NCBI RefSeq assembly: GCF_030272615.1
Contig: NC_081415.1
Coordinates: 602,229,644 to 602,293,643 of the forward strand
Length of the DNA: 64,000 bases
Source of the DNA: Cryptomeria japonica
Taxonomy: Eukaryota > Streptophyta > Pinopsida > Cupressales > Cupressaceae
Reading direction: 5' to 3'
The stretch's first letter is position 1. The number at the start of each line of letters is the position of its first letter. This document shows, piece by piece, positions 36,291 through 47,972 of the stretch. Under the pieces are notes generated by a model, which ran no database searches, was not told the origin of the DNA, and saw nothing but the letters and a program-made list of their open reading frames with translations. A program made the position numbers and the translations under genes.

Positions 36291-37605
36291 GGTTTCAGGT
36301 CCCTTCAAAACATGTTGTAAGGGGTTTCAGGTCCCCTCAAAACTTTTTTTTATTCCTAATCAAAAATAAAAGAAGTAAATGAAATTATTTTTAAAATTAT
36401 TTACTGGAAAGATGTATATGGTATTAAATTTTGGTCAAGATTTTTTTAACAATGTTTAAATTATTTTTTGCTAGAATTAATGTGTTTTTAAAAATCCATT
36501 ATCTATGGTCAACAAAATTTGACCTCAACTAATTATAACGTGAGTTTTTTATCATATAGAGAATGATGTTTATATTTTTTAGATCTCTTAAAAATTATCT
36601 CAATATCTAAAATTAAAATAGTAATATATATCATTTCAAGTTTATGGATATTTAAAAAAAAAAACTAATTATTAAATATAAAATATTTTCAACACTAAAA
36701 AGACTACAATTTTTAAATTAGAAAGTGTAATTTATAATGGTTTTCTTTTATTCCAAAAAAATATTTAAAAAAAATGTTAGCCATATTTCTAGAGTAACTA
36801 CTATGAGATTCTTCTTATAAGTCTAAGGATGAGCATTTGGATTTCAAGTCTATTCCAAACTTAAAAGAAAAGAAAAACTTAGGCATCAAATTTTAAATTT
36901 TAAACAATGTGTATCCACCACAAAATATGTACTTGTTCTAAAAATGTTGGGTACATAATATAAGAAAAATGGGTACTCGTCATAGTTGTAAAATCTCTTT
37001 ACTCATGATACTTCCACTAGAAGTTGAATCAATTTATGAGAATTAACCCCTATGTGGATGCAAAACAATGGTTATCAGACACAACTAGGTACTCAAGCTA
37101 CAGACACAAGTTTCCATTGAGCAGCTATCTAAATTCCATTCTTTTGACTCATTTATCTATCAATTCAAGGATGTGTAACTTGAAATCAGACTACAAAGAA
37201 TATGCACTAAGAATATCCAAGAACAAGTCTATCCTACTTTTAGGCAATTGAAAGTGATTAAACAACCATTTACAAAAAAGGGAATTGCTTGAAATCACAA
37301 TTTTAAAGATAGCATTAATTTCTACTAACAAAATACCAGTTCTTCAACTTGCACATAAATAACTATTCTTTCCCATCGTGGCTACAAGGACAAACATAGA
37401 GTTACAAATTGTGGTTGCAGAAACAAACAATGAGCAAGGGAATGAAACAAAATTAAGTAACTTGAAGAATAAAGTGTGTAAAAGACAACTATACAGAGTC
37501 CTCACCAAGTGGACCCCCTTAGAAGAGTCTCTTGAGATGAAAACTACAATATAAATTAACTGATTAAACCCACAACCATATCAAAATTCTATATTGACTT
37601 AGAAA
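36291..37605. other. AT-rich non-coding stretch
   Basis: The first 100 bp continue the possible LINE tail, with GGTTTCAGGTCCC twice. The rest is AT-rich. A 75-codon frame at 37024-37251 shows no domain. Nothing else is recognised up to the edge of element B. Confidence 0.5.
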
Positions 37606-38806
37606 TGATGAATACTAAGAGAGGGGGTGAATTAGTATACCAAAAAATACTAAACTCAAACACTTAAACAATTTAGCAGTAACCTAGTATAATAGTTTTA
37701 CTAACAAACCAATTAACACAAATGCAAACCAAACAACAAATAAGGAATTCACCCACAGAAGCACAATCACCATAACACAAGAGATTTTGACATGGAAACC
37801 CAAATCGGAAAAACCACGGTGATATGAAACTCACAAGTAACTATCTGCAAAATAGTAACCAGACTAGTTAAGGTCATACAATGTTCTTCACCATAACATA
37901 TCCTATTAGGAATCTCAATCTCTGTTAGAAGATAAGTCCAATTAAAGACTACCTTGTGAGAGGATTTCAGATCCATAGTTGTGAACCACCTTGTTAGAGG
38001 ATTTACAAAGGCTTTTCCAGGCCTACCCAGTTAAGGGTTTTAGACTTGTCGAAGATGTGAGTAATCAACAAGTGAGTGATCTAAATTCTAGCACAGTATG
38101 CTTGGTTAGATCCTTGATAGCTCATTGTTAATGCATTTCAGCATTACTTTAGTCTTGAAAATCTCCACACTCTATTTCTTCACACAGACCTAATATTCTT
38201 CTGTGATCGCACATGCAAAAACCTCATCAACCACACAAAACCCTAACAACACTAAAACCATAGACATGATGTCCTTATAAAGGAATCTAATTTCATGTTA
38301 GTCCAATGAGATTACATTGCAAGTTCCTAGGTTCAATGTATCTGGACACATTTAGTAACATGACACAGAATCACCACCAAAGTGTCAGTGGATGATAACT
38401 CATCACAAAAATAATACTAGTTGGTAACTCATCATAGAGTAATACCAGTTCATACATTTACCTATTACCGGTTTACATATTTTACTGATTATCGGTTCAC
38501 ACATTTTACCAATTACCGGTTTCTCAAAATGAAGATTGGGAAAAATGATAACAACCACTTTGTTTCTTCATACCGCTTTGGGATCCTTGATTTGCTTGAG
38601 GTTTTCATACCACTTGGGTCTTCATACCACCCGCTTGGGTCTTCATACCACTTGAGATTGGTAAACACTTTCTGCCAAACACCGATAGTCTAAAGACTAT
38701 AATACATAATACCGATTGAGCATAACTCATACATACAAAAAGTGATCTCAAAACAAGTGTGTGTCCATCAATGACAATCACAAAATCATCATAAAAAATG
38801 CCAACA
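37606..38806 (-). repeat. 3' LTR of element B (1201 bp)
   Basis: Minus-strand start TGTTGGCATTTTTTATGATG, end near TTAGTATTCATCA. The inner-facing end adjoins the polypurine tract. Its first 610 bp (plus-strand order) match 62747-63355. Confidence 0.88.
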
Positions 38807-38821
38807 ATCTCCCCCTTTGGC
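38807..38821 (-). other. Polypurine tract of element B
   Basis: Minus strand GCCAAAGGGGGAGAT directly before the LTR start TGTTGGC. Confidence 0.88.
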
Positions 38822-39089
38822 ATTGATGGCAACACTTAGGAAAAATTTTGACATCTAAGTGTTTTACAACAAACATATGCCATAATCAAAAGTACTCCCC
38901 CTAAGCATATACACTATCCCTTTTGCAGAAAATACAATGTATACTAATCCCTTACAAAGATAAACATGAAAGTATACATAACATGCATCAAAATTTTAAA
39001 TACAAAATACTACTCCCCCTTTTCCAACAATGACAAAGTATTGTAGAATATCCCTTGTTTCTCATTATCATTAAAATAATAAGTGATTA

Positions 39090-42000
39090 TGACAATAATG
39101 AGTGAAACTTATCAAAAACTGATTTAAAATCCTACATAAAGGTCTTCATGGATAAATACCATGACTCAAGCAATGAGGTAGCAACCTCACTTTTAGTTTG
39201 CATCTGGGATACCTGTTCCTCCATGGTGTCCAAGGTACTCATCTCCTGAGTGACCATTAAGGCATCTGGATTGAGATAGCACTTCTGAAGTATTTGTAGT
39301 TGTGGTAGTAGGACCAGTTGAAGTTCCTACAAATCTCTGGTCTGATTGGTGATCTCCAACTCTATTATGGCAGTCTGGAGTTGAAACTAGTGAACAGTTT
39401 GCCCGAATGTGGTGAAGGAATCATAGGGTGTCTTGAAGGTGTTTATATATGTCTGCAAATCAGATTGTAGTTTGTCTTTCCAAGCAAGAACATTATCACA
39501 GAATAGATGGGGTTGGCTTATCTTACTGAGCAGTAATTTCCCCTCATCCATAGCATCTCTTATGTCTTTCTGTGCTTTCTGAAGTTCAGACTGGAGCTCA
39601 TTTAATTTCTTCACTAAAGCAGTGTTCAGTGCCTTTTGATGCTTCTTTTGTGCATTGGCTTTAGCAACATCTTCCAGGGATTGTACCTGGTCCTCTACAA
39701 CTGTGCATAAAAGTTTCAGTTGGGCTAGAGAGGAATCGGTACTAGGGAGGTTGGTACCAAGAATCAAACTAGTAAGATTTTCCACCATAGTTTGAATAAC
39801 ATCTTGCTCCTTCTTCCTCCTTAGCACTTTTAGTTTCTCTTGGGCAAGCTTAATGCTTTACAGCAACTCCATTTCATTTGTAGATTGGAGGTCAATGGGA
39901 CTCGTGATGTCAGTCGGTTTGGCTTGACTACTGGTTGCCTTTGGGGTCTCCACTTGTGTAGTCTTTGCCGCTTCCTCCTTCTCTTTGGCTCTTTTCTTTT
40001 CCTCTTCAGCCTTCTTTTGCTCCTCTACTTCTTTTTTTCTCTTTTCTTCTTCCTTCTTTCTATCTTCTTCTTTCTACTTCTCTTCTTCTTTCTTCTTCTC
40101 CTCTTCCTGTTTCCTCTTCTCCTCTTCCTTTTTCTTCTCCTCCTCTTCCTGTTTCTTTTTCTCCTCTTCCTCTTTCTTCTTCTTCTCTTCCTTTTTCATC
40201 TTCTCCTCTTCCTTTTTCTTCTTCTCCTCTTCCTCTTTTTTCTTCTCCTCTTCCTGTTTCTTCTACTCCTCTTCCTTTTGCTTCTTCTCCTCTTCCTCTT
40301 TATTCTTTTTCTCTTTCTCCACTTCCACTTTATTAGCCTTTTCTTTGTCCACTCTCTCTTTGTCAGCCTTGTCCTTTGCTGCATTTGGAGTGACATTTTC
40401 ACCATCCAAATCATCAATGTCAATAGGGTCCATTTGTTCAGTGACTGGTTCTCCTTCACTATCATATACCTCATCTGGTTTTCTAGTTTCCAGTTCTTGC
40501 TCAGCCTTCTTGTTGGCTTTGGACACTTGATGCAACCTCAAAGTGGCTTTGGCATGTGAGTGGGTATCGTTTACCACTTCAGGGACTTTCCCTTCCAATA
40601 ATAGGAGTCTTCTTCTTCTCATGAAGAAGAGGCCTTTGTACTTTTCCGTAACTTCATAGAGTTTTGAATTTGATACATCAGGAAATATTGTGGAAATATT
40701 TCTTCTCTTATTTCCTATTTGTTTTCTATGGCAATGCGCCATTTATTATCTAAAGAATTATATAAAGAATCTAGTGTCATAGATCTAATTTCTTATGGCA
40801 ACCGGTTATTAATACATAAATATTGGATAACTTCCTGTTCAACTTCCTCCTTTTCATTGTCATTAAAATCATCAAAATGATCTATTAAATCACTTAGCAC
40901 TTTTCTCCTAATATTATTGATAGTTCTTTGACAATGTGTCAAAGGTTTGTTAGAGGAAATGTCTATATTTACTAGTGCTGATGATGCTAGTTCATTGCTG
41001 GTTGTCTTTGTCTTCTTCCTCATTTGCCTAGTCTTTTTAGGATATACCTCAAGTTCTGTATCCTCAGAATCTGGTGAGGTGTTCTTAGTTTTCCACTTCC
41101 TTTCAAAGACCTTGGCAAGTGTAGCTTCCAGTTTCTTCTTTATTGGCGACCGCTTGGTCAGTTTAGGACTTGCTAAAGTAACCGGTGCCAATATAGATGG
41201 CACTTCCTTTCCTTTCTTCACTGAAGGTTCTTCAACCTGTGTTACCCTCTCCAAATAGGTGTCAATTCTCTTCTTCTTAGGATCAAGAGGCGAGGCAAGT
41301 AGGGTAGAAGCATACCCATCTAGCATGTCATACATTACCTCATATCCCATGGGCTCCACTTCTTCTTTTCTAGGCTCAACTGCCTCCATTATGCACTCAT
41401 CTACTCTGATAATAAAGAAAATGTCCTCTTCATACTTCTTGACAATATCACCAGATATTCTCACCCTCTAGCTCTCTTGCATCTGAACTCATCAAAGTAT
41501 TTGTTCAGGGCTTGAGGATAACCAGTTCCTACTGCTTGAAGAATCTCTTCGATTTGCTTGGTAACCGATTGGTCAGCAAACCATTGTATATCACCTACTC
41601 CTGGGAAATAGCCTTGAAAGTAGAAAAATGATCCTACCAATAGTTGTCCAAATTTAAATCTTAAGGCATTGTCCTATTTAATTGACTTCAGGTTCACCAG
41701 AAGTTGCCTTTGCATATAGGTGCATAAATCAAATGAGACATCTTCCATGATCATCCTATAGGCACCATTTACCGTTGTAGCAGAGATAGAGTTAATTCTA
41801 CCAGCATCAAATATCTAGTAACCTATCACCATACAAGCCTACTTGACCAGATCGTCCTTGATGGTATTGATGGTCATTCCCCATTGGTCACTCACAGAAT
41901 CAATGATCTTGGTCATTTCTATCTTAATGACTTTCCTTAGGGCTAGCACATCTCCAATGTTATAGAGACAAGTGATGGCATGAAGAGATTCTGGTGTGGT

Positions 42001-42351
42001 GTCATATATGCACTCAAGATACATTTTGTCACTGTGCACTCTACTTAGAATGATGCAGATGCGATCTTGTATAAATTCTTCAAGGAAATAGACCGCATTG
42101 TGAGGTTTCTTTCTTTCTAGGATGTTGTACTCTAGTTTGATCTTCTTGTCCTTCCCATAGAATAAACTTAAATAAGAATTGATCACTAGAGATCCTAGGT
42201 ATTCTATTTTGCAATCAATATAATCTAAAATACCTTCCTCAACTATAACACCAGCAGGTATCTAGGATAGGGCATTATATTTTGCCTTTCATTGGATGAA
42301 ATCTACTGAATCATCAGGTGCACTAGAACTGGAGTGCGATCCAGAAGCCAT
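39090..42351 (-). pseudogene. Unknown ORF of element B (about 1080 codons, frameshifted)
   Basis: I do not recognise this family. ATG at 42351 opens MASGSHSSSSAPDD. The first about 270 residues form a compact, non-repetitive region that parallels the ORF of element A: IILSRVHSDKMYLECIYDTT, then SFDL..LLVNL, F-x-FGQLLV and FFYFQGYFPG. A basic/acidic linker follows (41460-40790), then a Lys/Glu-rich coiled-coil stretch (about 40350-40030) of over 100 residues, then a second helical domain (39827-39387, with QDVIQTMVENLTSLILG and QSELQKAQKDIRDAMDEG). Frames change near 41470 and 40760, and stops interrupt it, for example at 42290 and 41838. There is no catalytic motif. Length, coiled coil and place after gag could suit a structural or co-packaged protein, but its function is unknown. 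Confidence 0.65.
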
Positions 42352-43259
42352 GATAAAATGATAAACAAGAATTTTTGATAAATACCTTCAGAAATCTGCA
42401 ATTTAGGGTTTTCAACTTCAGCTTCACCACACACTACTTTGGTTGCTGGATAACCGCTTTGTGTTCTTCACCTGATTGATTGATATTATCTCTGGATTCT
42501 TCTTTCAAAGCTTTTAAATCTCTTTGAATCGCAAGACAAATCGCTTTTTGTCACTCTGCACTTGAAAATTTCTTCACTCGCAAACTGATAAGTGAAAAGG
42601 ACTTGAAAATCCCTTTTAAACAAATTCTTCACCTACCATAATAAATGCTCCACCATTAGAGCATAAACCCTAATTTTCATTTTACCATTTCCAGTCTTCT
42701 ACGAATTGGCAGGTATCACATACCGGTTAAGGTCTTTTGCCGGTGTAAACCGGGGGTTTGAAACATTTTTATCGATTTGCTCCCCCTAAGCTTTTATGAA
42801 GCTTAGTTTCTCGATTTAGCGACTTCCACACTAGGTGCAGAAACCGGTTCTTCTTGTGACACTTCTTCAGGTTTCTTCTTCCATGTTGTCTTCATATCTT
42901 CTTGAATAGTTTCAACATCAATATTTCCTTCCGGAGTGACCGGTATATCATCTGATATGCTCTTTCTCATTCTACAAATTCTGGCAGGGTGTCCCAGTTT
43001 GTTGCAATGATAGAAAACCATTCAAGGTGTTCTCCATGGTCCATTGTTCCTTCTACCATTCTTCCTTCTGCATGTTGCAGTAGTGTGACCATGACCATGA
43101 TAGATCAAGCATGTTTCTCTCCAACCGGTTGCTGCTTGATAGCAACCACCACCCGACTGATGCTCATAGGCATTATACCAGTTTGGATTCTAGTTCACAA
43201 AGGTTTCAGGAAAAACTCTTTGACTCCTTTGAGGATATCTTCCAGTGTTTTGTATAACC

Positions 43260-44651
43260 TGTAGACGTATAAAAATGACCACATTCCTAAATGAATATTT
43301 TATGTTCATTTTTCTATTTAATTAAATCCAGTTTAATTAAATTATTCACATTCTTCTATTTTATTAAGTAAATTGCTCGATTTATCTAAATAAAATTCAC
43401 TACCCATTTAATGAATAAATCATTTTATTCAATTAAATCCCCCTAGCCACTTTTAATTAAATTCAAATTTAATTAAATAGTTATCCTAAATTGAATAAAT
43501 CAAATTTATTTAATTACAACCAAATTGAATGAAAATCAAATAATTCAATTAAATCCTATTATCCCTCCATCCACTTGCAAAATCCCAAACCCCTTTCTAA
43601 TCCCTTCTAGAATCTTCTAATTGCTTCTAATTAACCTAACCCTCCCCTAAACTTTGTCACATCCCTAAGCAAAGGGAGGTCACTTCTCAAAACCCCCAAA
43701 GTCTTTGAAAACCATTGAAGGCTTCCAACCTTCAACCACTTAATCCCCAAAGTCTCCAATAACCATTAATGGTTAAAACATTTGTTTTGACTCAACCTCT
43801 ACCCAACCCAAGGGTCTCATCAGGTCATTAATACTTTGACCATGATTATCTCTTAATCATTTGCACAAAGGTTTATCTTTGGATTAGATCCTAATTCAGT
43901 GGGTAAACCTAATTTAGACTTGACCCTTAGCATTTAGATAACCATGAGGTCTCCTCAGGCCTTTAATGCCTCCAACCTCTTCTTTCAACCCAATCCTGTG
44001 TGGACATTTGTCACCATTTCATTGGTGCCAATTGTGCACATGGATTCCCAACTTTCAAACTTGGCCCTTGATTAAACCATTCAATCTTGACCATCCATTG
44101 CCCTGTTTATGCTATAAATAGAGCTCTCATTCCTCCATTCTTAACAATCATCTTTCAAATTTGAAGCATCACACTTATGCTCAAATTGTTTCAAGCTTTC
44201 ATATCATCTATATGCTCATCATTTAGCCTCTCTTAGATCATAAATTAGACTAATATGCATATTAGAATAAGTTCTTTATCATTTTAGCTCAATCATAGAT
44301 TAAATATAGTATGTTAGGATAGTATTCATACTAATCTTGTCATCTTATCATTTAGATTATTGCATTTTAGCATCATACATAGCTTACAACACATCTCATA
44401 CTAAGATCAGTTAAAAATCTCTCTCGTTCTCATATTTGCCATCCCTAGACCATTTTGCTCAGTAATCTGAGAGCAAAACATTGGTTTGAGGGACATTGTG
44501 AGATAGAGAACCATGGGACCCTCCTTGGGAAGCTGAGTAACACTGCGTTACTCCATAGCTTGCATCAAGAAGTCCTGTGTGTGTGTGTGGATTGATATTT
44601 ATTGTAATTTTTCACATATTTAGTTTTATTAATCCATTTTTCCCACATACA
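43260..44651 (+). repeat. 5' LTR of the Tat element
   Basis: TGTAGACGTATAAAAATGAC ... CCCACATACA. It has TATAAATAG at 44113-44121 and a pyrimidine-rich R/U5. Near-identical to 60476-61867. Confidence 0.97.
44113..44121 (+). promoter_or_regulatory. TATA box of the Tat LTR
   Basis: TATAAATAG followed at about 30 bp by a CA-rich start region. The copy in the 3' LTR is at 61329-61337. Confidence 0.65.
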
Positions 44652-44655
44652 TTTC

Positions 44656-44673
44656 TGGCGCCCACCGTGGGGC
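44656..44673 (+). other. Primer binding site of the Tat element
   Basis: TGGCGCCCACCGTGGGGC, four bases after the LTR end. It begins with TGG as needed for pairing with a tRNA CCA end. I do not assign the tRNA with certainty. Confidence 0.8.
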
Positions 44674-44760
44674 ACGCACCCCAATAACTTATCATTTTTT
44701 GAATTTGAAGACTTTTGCAGGTACGCGGGAAACTAGAATTGGTGTGTCTCAGGAACATTT

Positions 44761-45303
44761 TAGCGCATACGCCAAACATTTTAGCGCTTCTAGCCTACTG
44801 TTTAGCGCGTGGGCTCTCTGTTCCAGCGCGTTCAAACTATTCCTTAGCGCATTAAACTATTGATAAATTTTCCTATAGGTATCGATGCCGGCGAACCACA
44901 GATTAGCGCGTCTGCCTGACAGAATAGCGCATGGACCCCAAGTTTTAGCACTTCACCTACATCTTCCAGCGCGTATCAACGGACAGTTAGCGCATGGAAA
45001 TTCACCATTTTCTGAGAAAAACCGAAACACAGATCAGCGCGTCTACCTGACAGATTAGCGCATCTGCCCAATATACAAGCGCTTAGATAGAATATTCCAG
45101 CGCATTTGAACAGACAATTAGCGCATTAAAATTCCAAATTTCTCGAAAAAGAGGCCGCGGAAAAACCAGATCATAAATTAGTGCGTCGAAGCCACAGAGT
45201 AGCGCTTCTGAGAAACAGAATAGCGTACGAAAGCGGGACAGTAACGCATCGACCCAATATTGTAGCGCGTATAGTTTGTTCTGTAGCGCATCAAAAAGAA
45301 AAC
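44761..45303 (+). repeat. Leader array 1: TAGCGC-type octamers at 21-bp spacing
   Basis: About 20 copies of TAGCGC followed by GT, AT or TT. Consecutive copies at 44761, 44782 and 44803 are exactly 21 bp apart. Copies come in groups of about five, separated by AT-rich spacers, with a higher-order period near 131 bp. The 13-bp linkers vary in sequence while spacing is kept. No ORF spans it. Confidence 0.9.
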
Positions 45304-46478
45304 CAACAAAAGATTGTGTAACCGAATAAATAATTTTAGACTTGTGGAAGTCCCCCGAAACAAACTAACCGATTTCTTTTTGCAGGATTTTTAACAAATT
45401 TCTTGTAGGAAAAGCGAGGAGATTTGTTTTACAAAACGTTTTTCCTTTTGTTGACTTCGAAAATCAAAATTTGCTTTATTGACGATCTATTTTCCATAGA
45501 TTAAATAATCATTGCTATACAGGGTTAAAAAGAACACCATGCTTGTTGGAGCAACATCTCCAAATAGAGGTTAGCAAACCATTGTCTTGAAGGCTAAAAA
45601 GAACAACTTATCTGCCGTGTATCGAAAGTGGAAGGTATATGCTCTCCCCTTAACTGGGTGACCAAAAAGCCAAACCACTCTTAAAGCTTTCTTTAATTCA
45701 AGCAATAAATCCTTTAGCAGGCCTGCCTTCCCAAGGAGTTGCACTCAACTCTTAAAGTCGTTTATGGCCGGTGTGAAGGGAATGACCTAAGTGGGGAACG
45801 ACTTTGACGCCAAGAATTCCAACCCACTATAATCAAATGTGGAAAGTGACGAAAGTCCTTTTCAACGGTTGCGCGCAGTGATTAGCCTTCCCCCAGTATC
45901 CTTGAGATACGTAAATCCTTTGTTGTAAAGGTTGGGAAGCCTCCTGAGGGAGTTTATCACTGACGGCCGAACGGGAAGCCTGATTAAGAACCTTAGCATT
46001 AGAAACTTTGAGCTGAGTCAGTATCCAAACATTTGTAACATCATAGTGCAAGGGTGGGGAAGAATCCGCCCACAAGATTACTCACCATATATCTCCCAAG
46101 ATAACTACTCAACTGTGAAGCAATTCACTTTGGGTTAATTTCTGGCAAAAGGCAAAAAAATGGGTGCCCCCTAGGGGGTGACACGGCTGTTTGAGCTGAC
46201 GGAGTATCGAGACTAGTGAGCTATGATGTTGCTTATGACCCTTGAATAAAGAGTCTTTCTGAAGTGTTTATCTTGTATCCAACCTGTTAAAACATTGGGG
46301 ATTCGAAAACATCCTCGACAGAACATACACTTTATGTTAGATTACGTGAAATGATTGTACTTTGTGTGTCGTGCTTACATTTTGTATTTCAGAAAATCAT
46401 CCATCCTACTTGAAAATTCTCTCAACAAAAGTCAAAAAAAACATCACAAAAGCACCAAAAGGAAAAATCAAGGCAGTT
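45304..46478 (+). other. Leader between the two arrays
   Basis: About 1.2 kb of mixed composition without a supported ORF. CAG acceptor-like sites after T-rich runs (TTTTTGCAG near 45380) could mark leader splicing, as known for some large Tat relatives; this is untested. Short frames such as 45932-46138 are not called. Confidence 0.45.
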
Positions 46479-47120
46479 TAGCACGTGAGAACAACATATT
46501 AGCGCGTCAAACACTTATTTTAGCGCATCTGAAGAACAAAATAGCGCGTGCAACAAAAATAGTAGCATTTCAATTGAAAGTAAAACCGAGACTAGATATT
46601 TTAGCGAGTGCAAAACATATCCTAGCGCATATTAGGAATAATTTAGCGCATTAACAGAAACATATAGCGCGTCAAAATCACAGTGTAGCGCGTAAAATTT
46701 CCAAAAAAACTTCACAACAAATTTCAAAACAGTCTATTTTAGCGCGTGTAACAAAAGTCTTAGCGCTTAGAATCTCTGTTTTAGCGCATTAACCAAACCA
46801 GTTAGCGCGTGAAAGTCACAGTGTAGCGCGTAATTCTCCAGAAAAACTTCACAACAAATTTCAAAACAGTCTGTTTTAGCACGTGTAACAAACATCTTAG
46901 CGCATGGAATCTCTGTCTTAGCGCATTAACCAAACCAGTCAGCGCGTAGAAAATACAGTCTAGCGCGTACATATTTCACAGTCGACCAAACATAATTTTC
47001 CAAAATCAATATTTTAGCGCGTGACCAGGGGCAGAGTAGCGCGTGGATAAATAGTTTTAGCGCATTGAGAAAATTTGCTAGCGCATTGAATAACTGTTTT
47101 AGCGCGTGAGAAAAGGGAGA
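46479..47120 (+). repeat. Leader array 2: TAGCGC-type octamers at 21-bp spacing
   Basis: About 25 copies with the same 21-bp rhythm in groups of five. Adjacent groups also share their linkers (TGTAACAAA, TTAACCAAACCAG) and a spacer with CTTCACAACAAATTTCAAAA, so the block grew by duplication of about 150-bp groups. Read in one frame the octamer gives Leu-Ala-Arg/His every seven residues, but TAA stops recur in that frame. Confidence 0.9.
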
Positions 47121-47584
47121 AAAACAGAGAGTTGAAAGACCAAAATTTTTTTTTTTTTGAAAAATTCAAAATATTTTAAAACACAATTTTTCATCAAACC
47201 ACGTCTTTATCAAACCCGAGTGACAAAAACAAGCCATAAAACTATTTCTCAAGTCAAATTTGCGTCAAACAAGGTTGTCCAAATCTGAAAACGAATCAAG
47301 CATTAGAGGACGTCTTTTCTATCATAATCCGGAAACTTGTCATCATCAGTGTCAATTCAATCCTTTAAATATCTTACGGATCTCATCTCAAAAACACTTG
47401 TCTAGAAATTTTCCAAATGGTCAAATTCAGTTTCCAGATCGGGAAACTCTTATCCATATCATTTGACATGCTTTATCATGAAGGAATAGCTAAACCTTCA
47501 TTCTGATAAAGTAAAATTTGAAATTTTTGAAACAAGAATCAACTGAATCCAAATCAATCAAAGGAAATCATTGATCACTCATGC

Positions 47585-47971
47585 ATGACTAATCCCCTCA
47601 TTCTGAGAAAGAAGAACCTCTATCGCAACATCACGTTAAAGAAACAGCGACCGAGCTTTTCCAAATTCATCAAGAGAAATAAATTTTTATACATCAATCG
47701 TCAACTCTTCAAATCCCATCGGGTATTTCTTCATCATGTCAAACGTTATATCCAAAACAAATCCAGCGAATTTGACAAAGAACCCCTGAAAACAAGAGCA
47801 TACTGTCAAAAGTCTGCTTTTAATCAAAAGATAAACCGCGGAGGAAAAATCAATCTAGCATTCCTGCCCGACGAGTGTATCACATATAACACACCTAGAC
47901 CAGAACCACCAACACCAGAGCAAAACATCAACGAGGACTTTGTTCCTTTCATCACTGAAAGTTTCTATTGA
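47585..47971 (+). CDS. Small ORF abutting gag of the Tat element (128 aa, unknown)
   Basis: ATG 47585 to TGA 47969-47971, one base before the gag ATG at 47973 and in a different frame. The product is basic (Lys/Arg/Asn-rich N-terminal half) with an acidic, Pro-rich end (PRPEPPTPEQNINEDF). No family is recognised. Some large Tat-related elements (Ogre type) carry an ORF of unknown function before gag; whether this is the same kind is inference. The stop-start spacing would allow reinitiation at gag. It may be a chance frame. Confidence 0.4.
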   Translation: MTNPLILRKKNLYRNITLKKQRPSFSKFIKRNKFLYINRQLFKSHRVFLHHVKRYIQNKSSEFDKEPLKTRAYCQKSAFNQKINRGGKINLAFLPDECITYNTPRPEPPTPEQNINEDFVPFITESFY

Positions 47972-47972
47972 A

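Noticed and set aside
34973-36295. A 5-bp target duplication around the solo LTR
   Set aside because: The flanks (CATTT and GGTTT) do not match, so I do not claim one.
39840-40559. Long plus-strand hydrophobic frames (239 and 181 codons)
   Set aside because: They are the complement of the Lys/Glu-rich minus-strand ORF of element B; the Leu/Ser/Phe runs follow from CTT/CTC repeats.
44761-47120. Spaced repeats as a CRISPR array
   Set aside because: The repeat is only 8 bp, spacing is 21 bp, there are no cas genes and the context is a plant retrotransposon leader.
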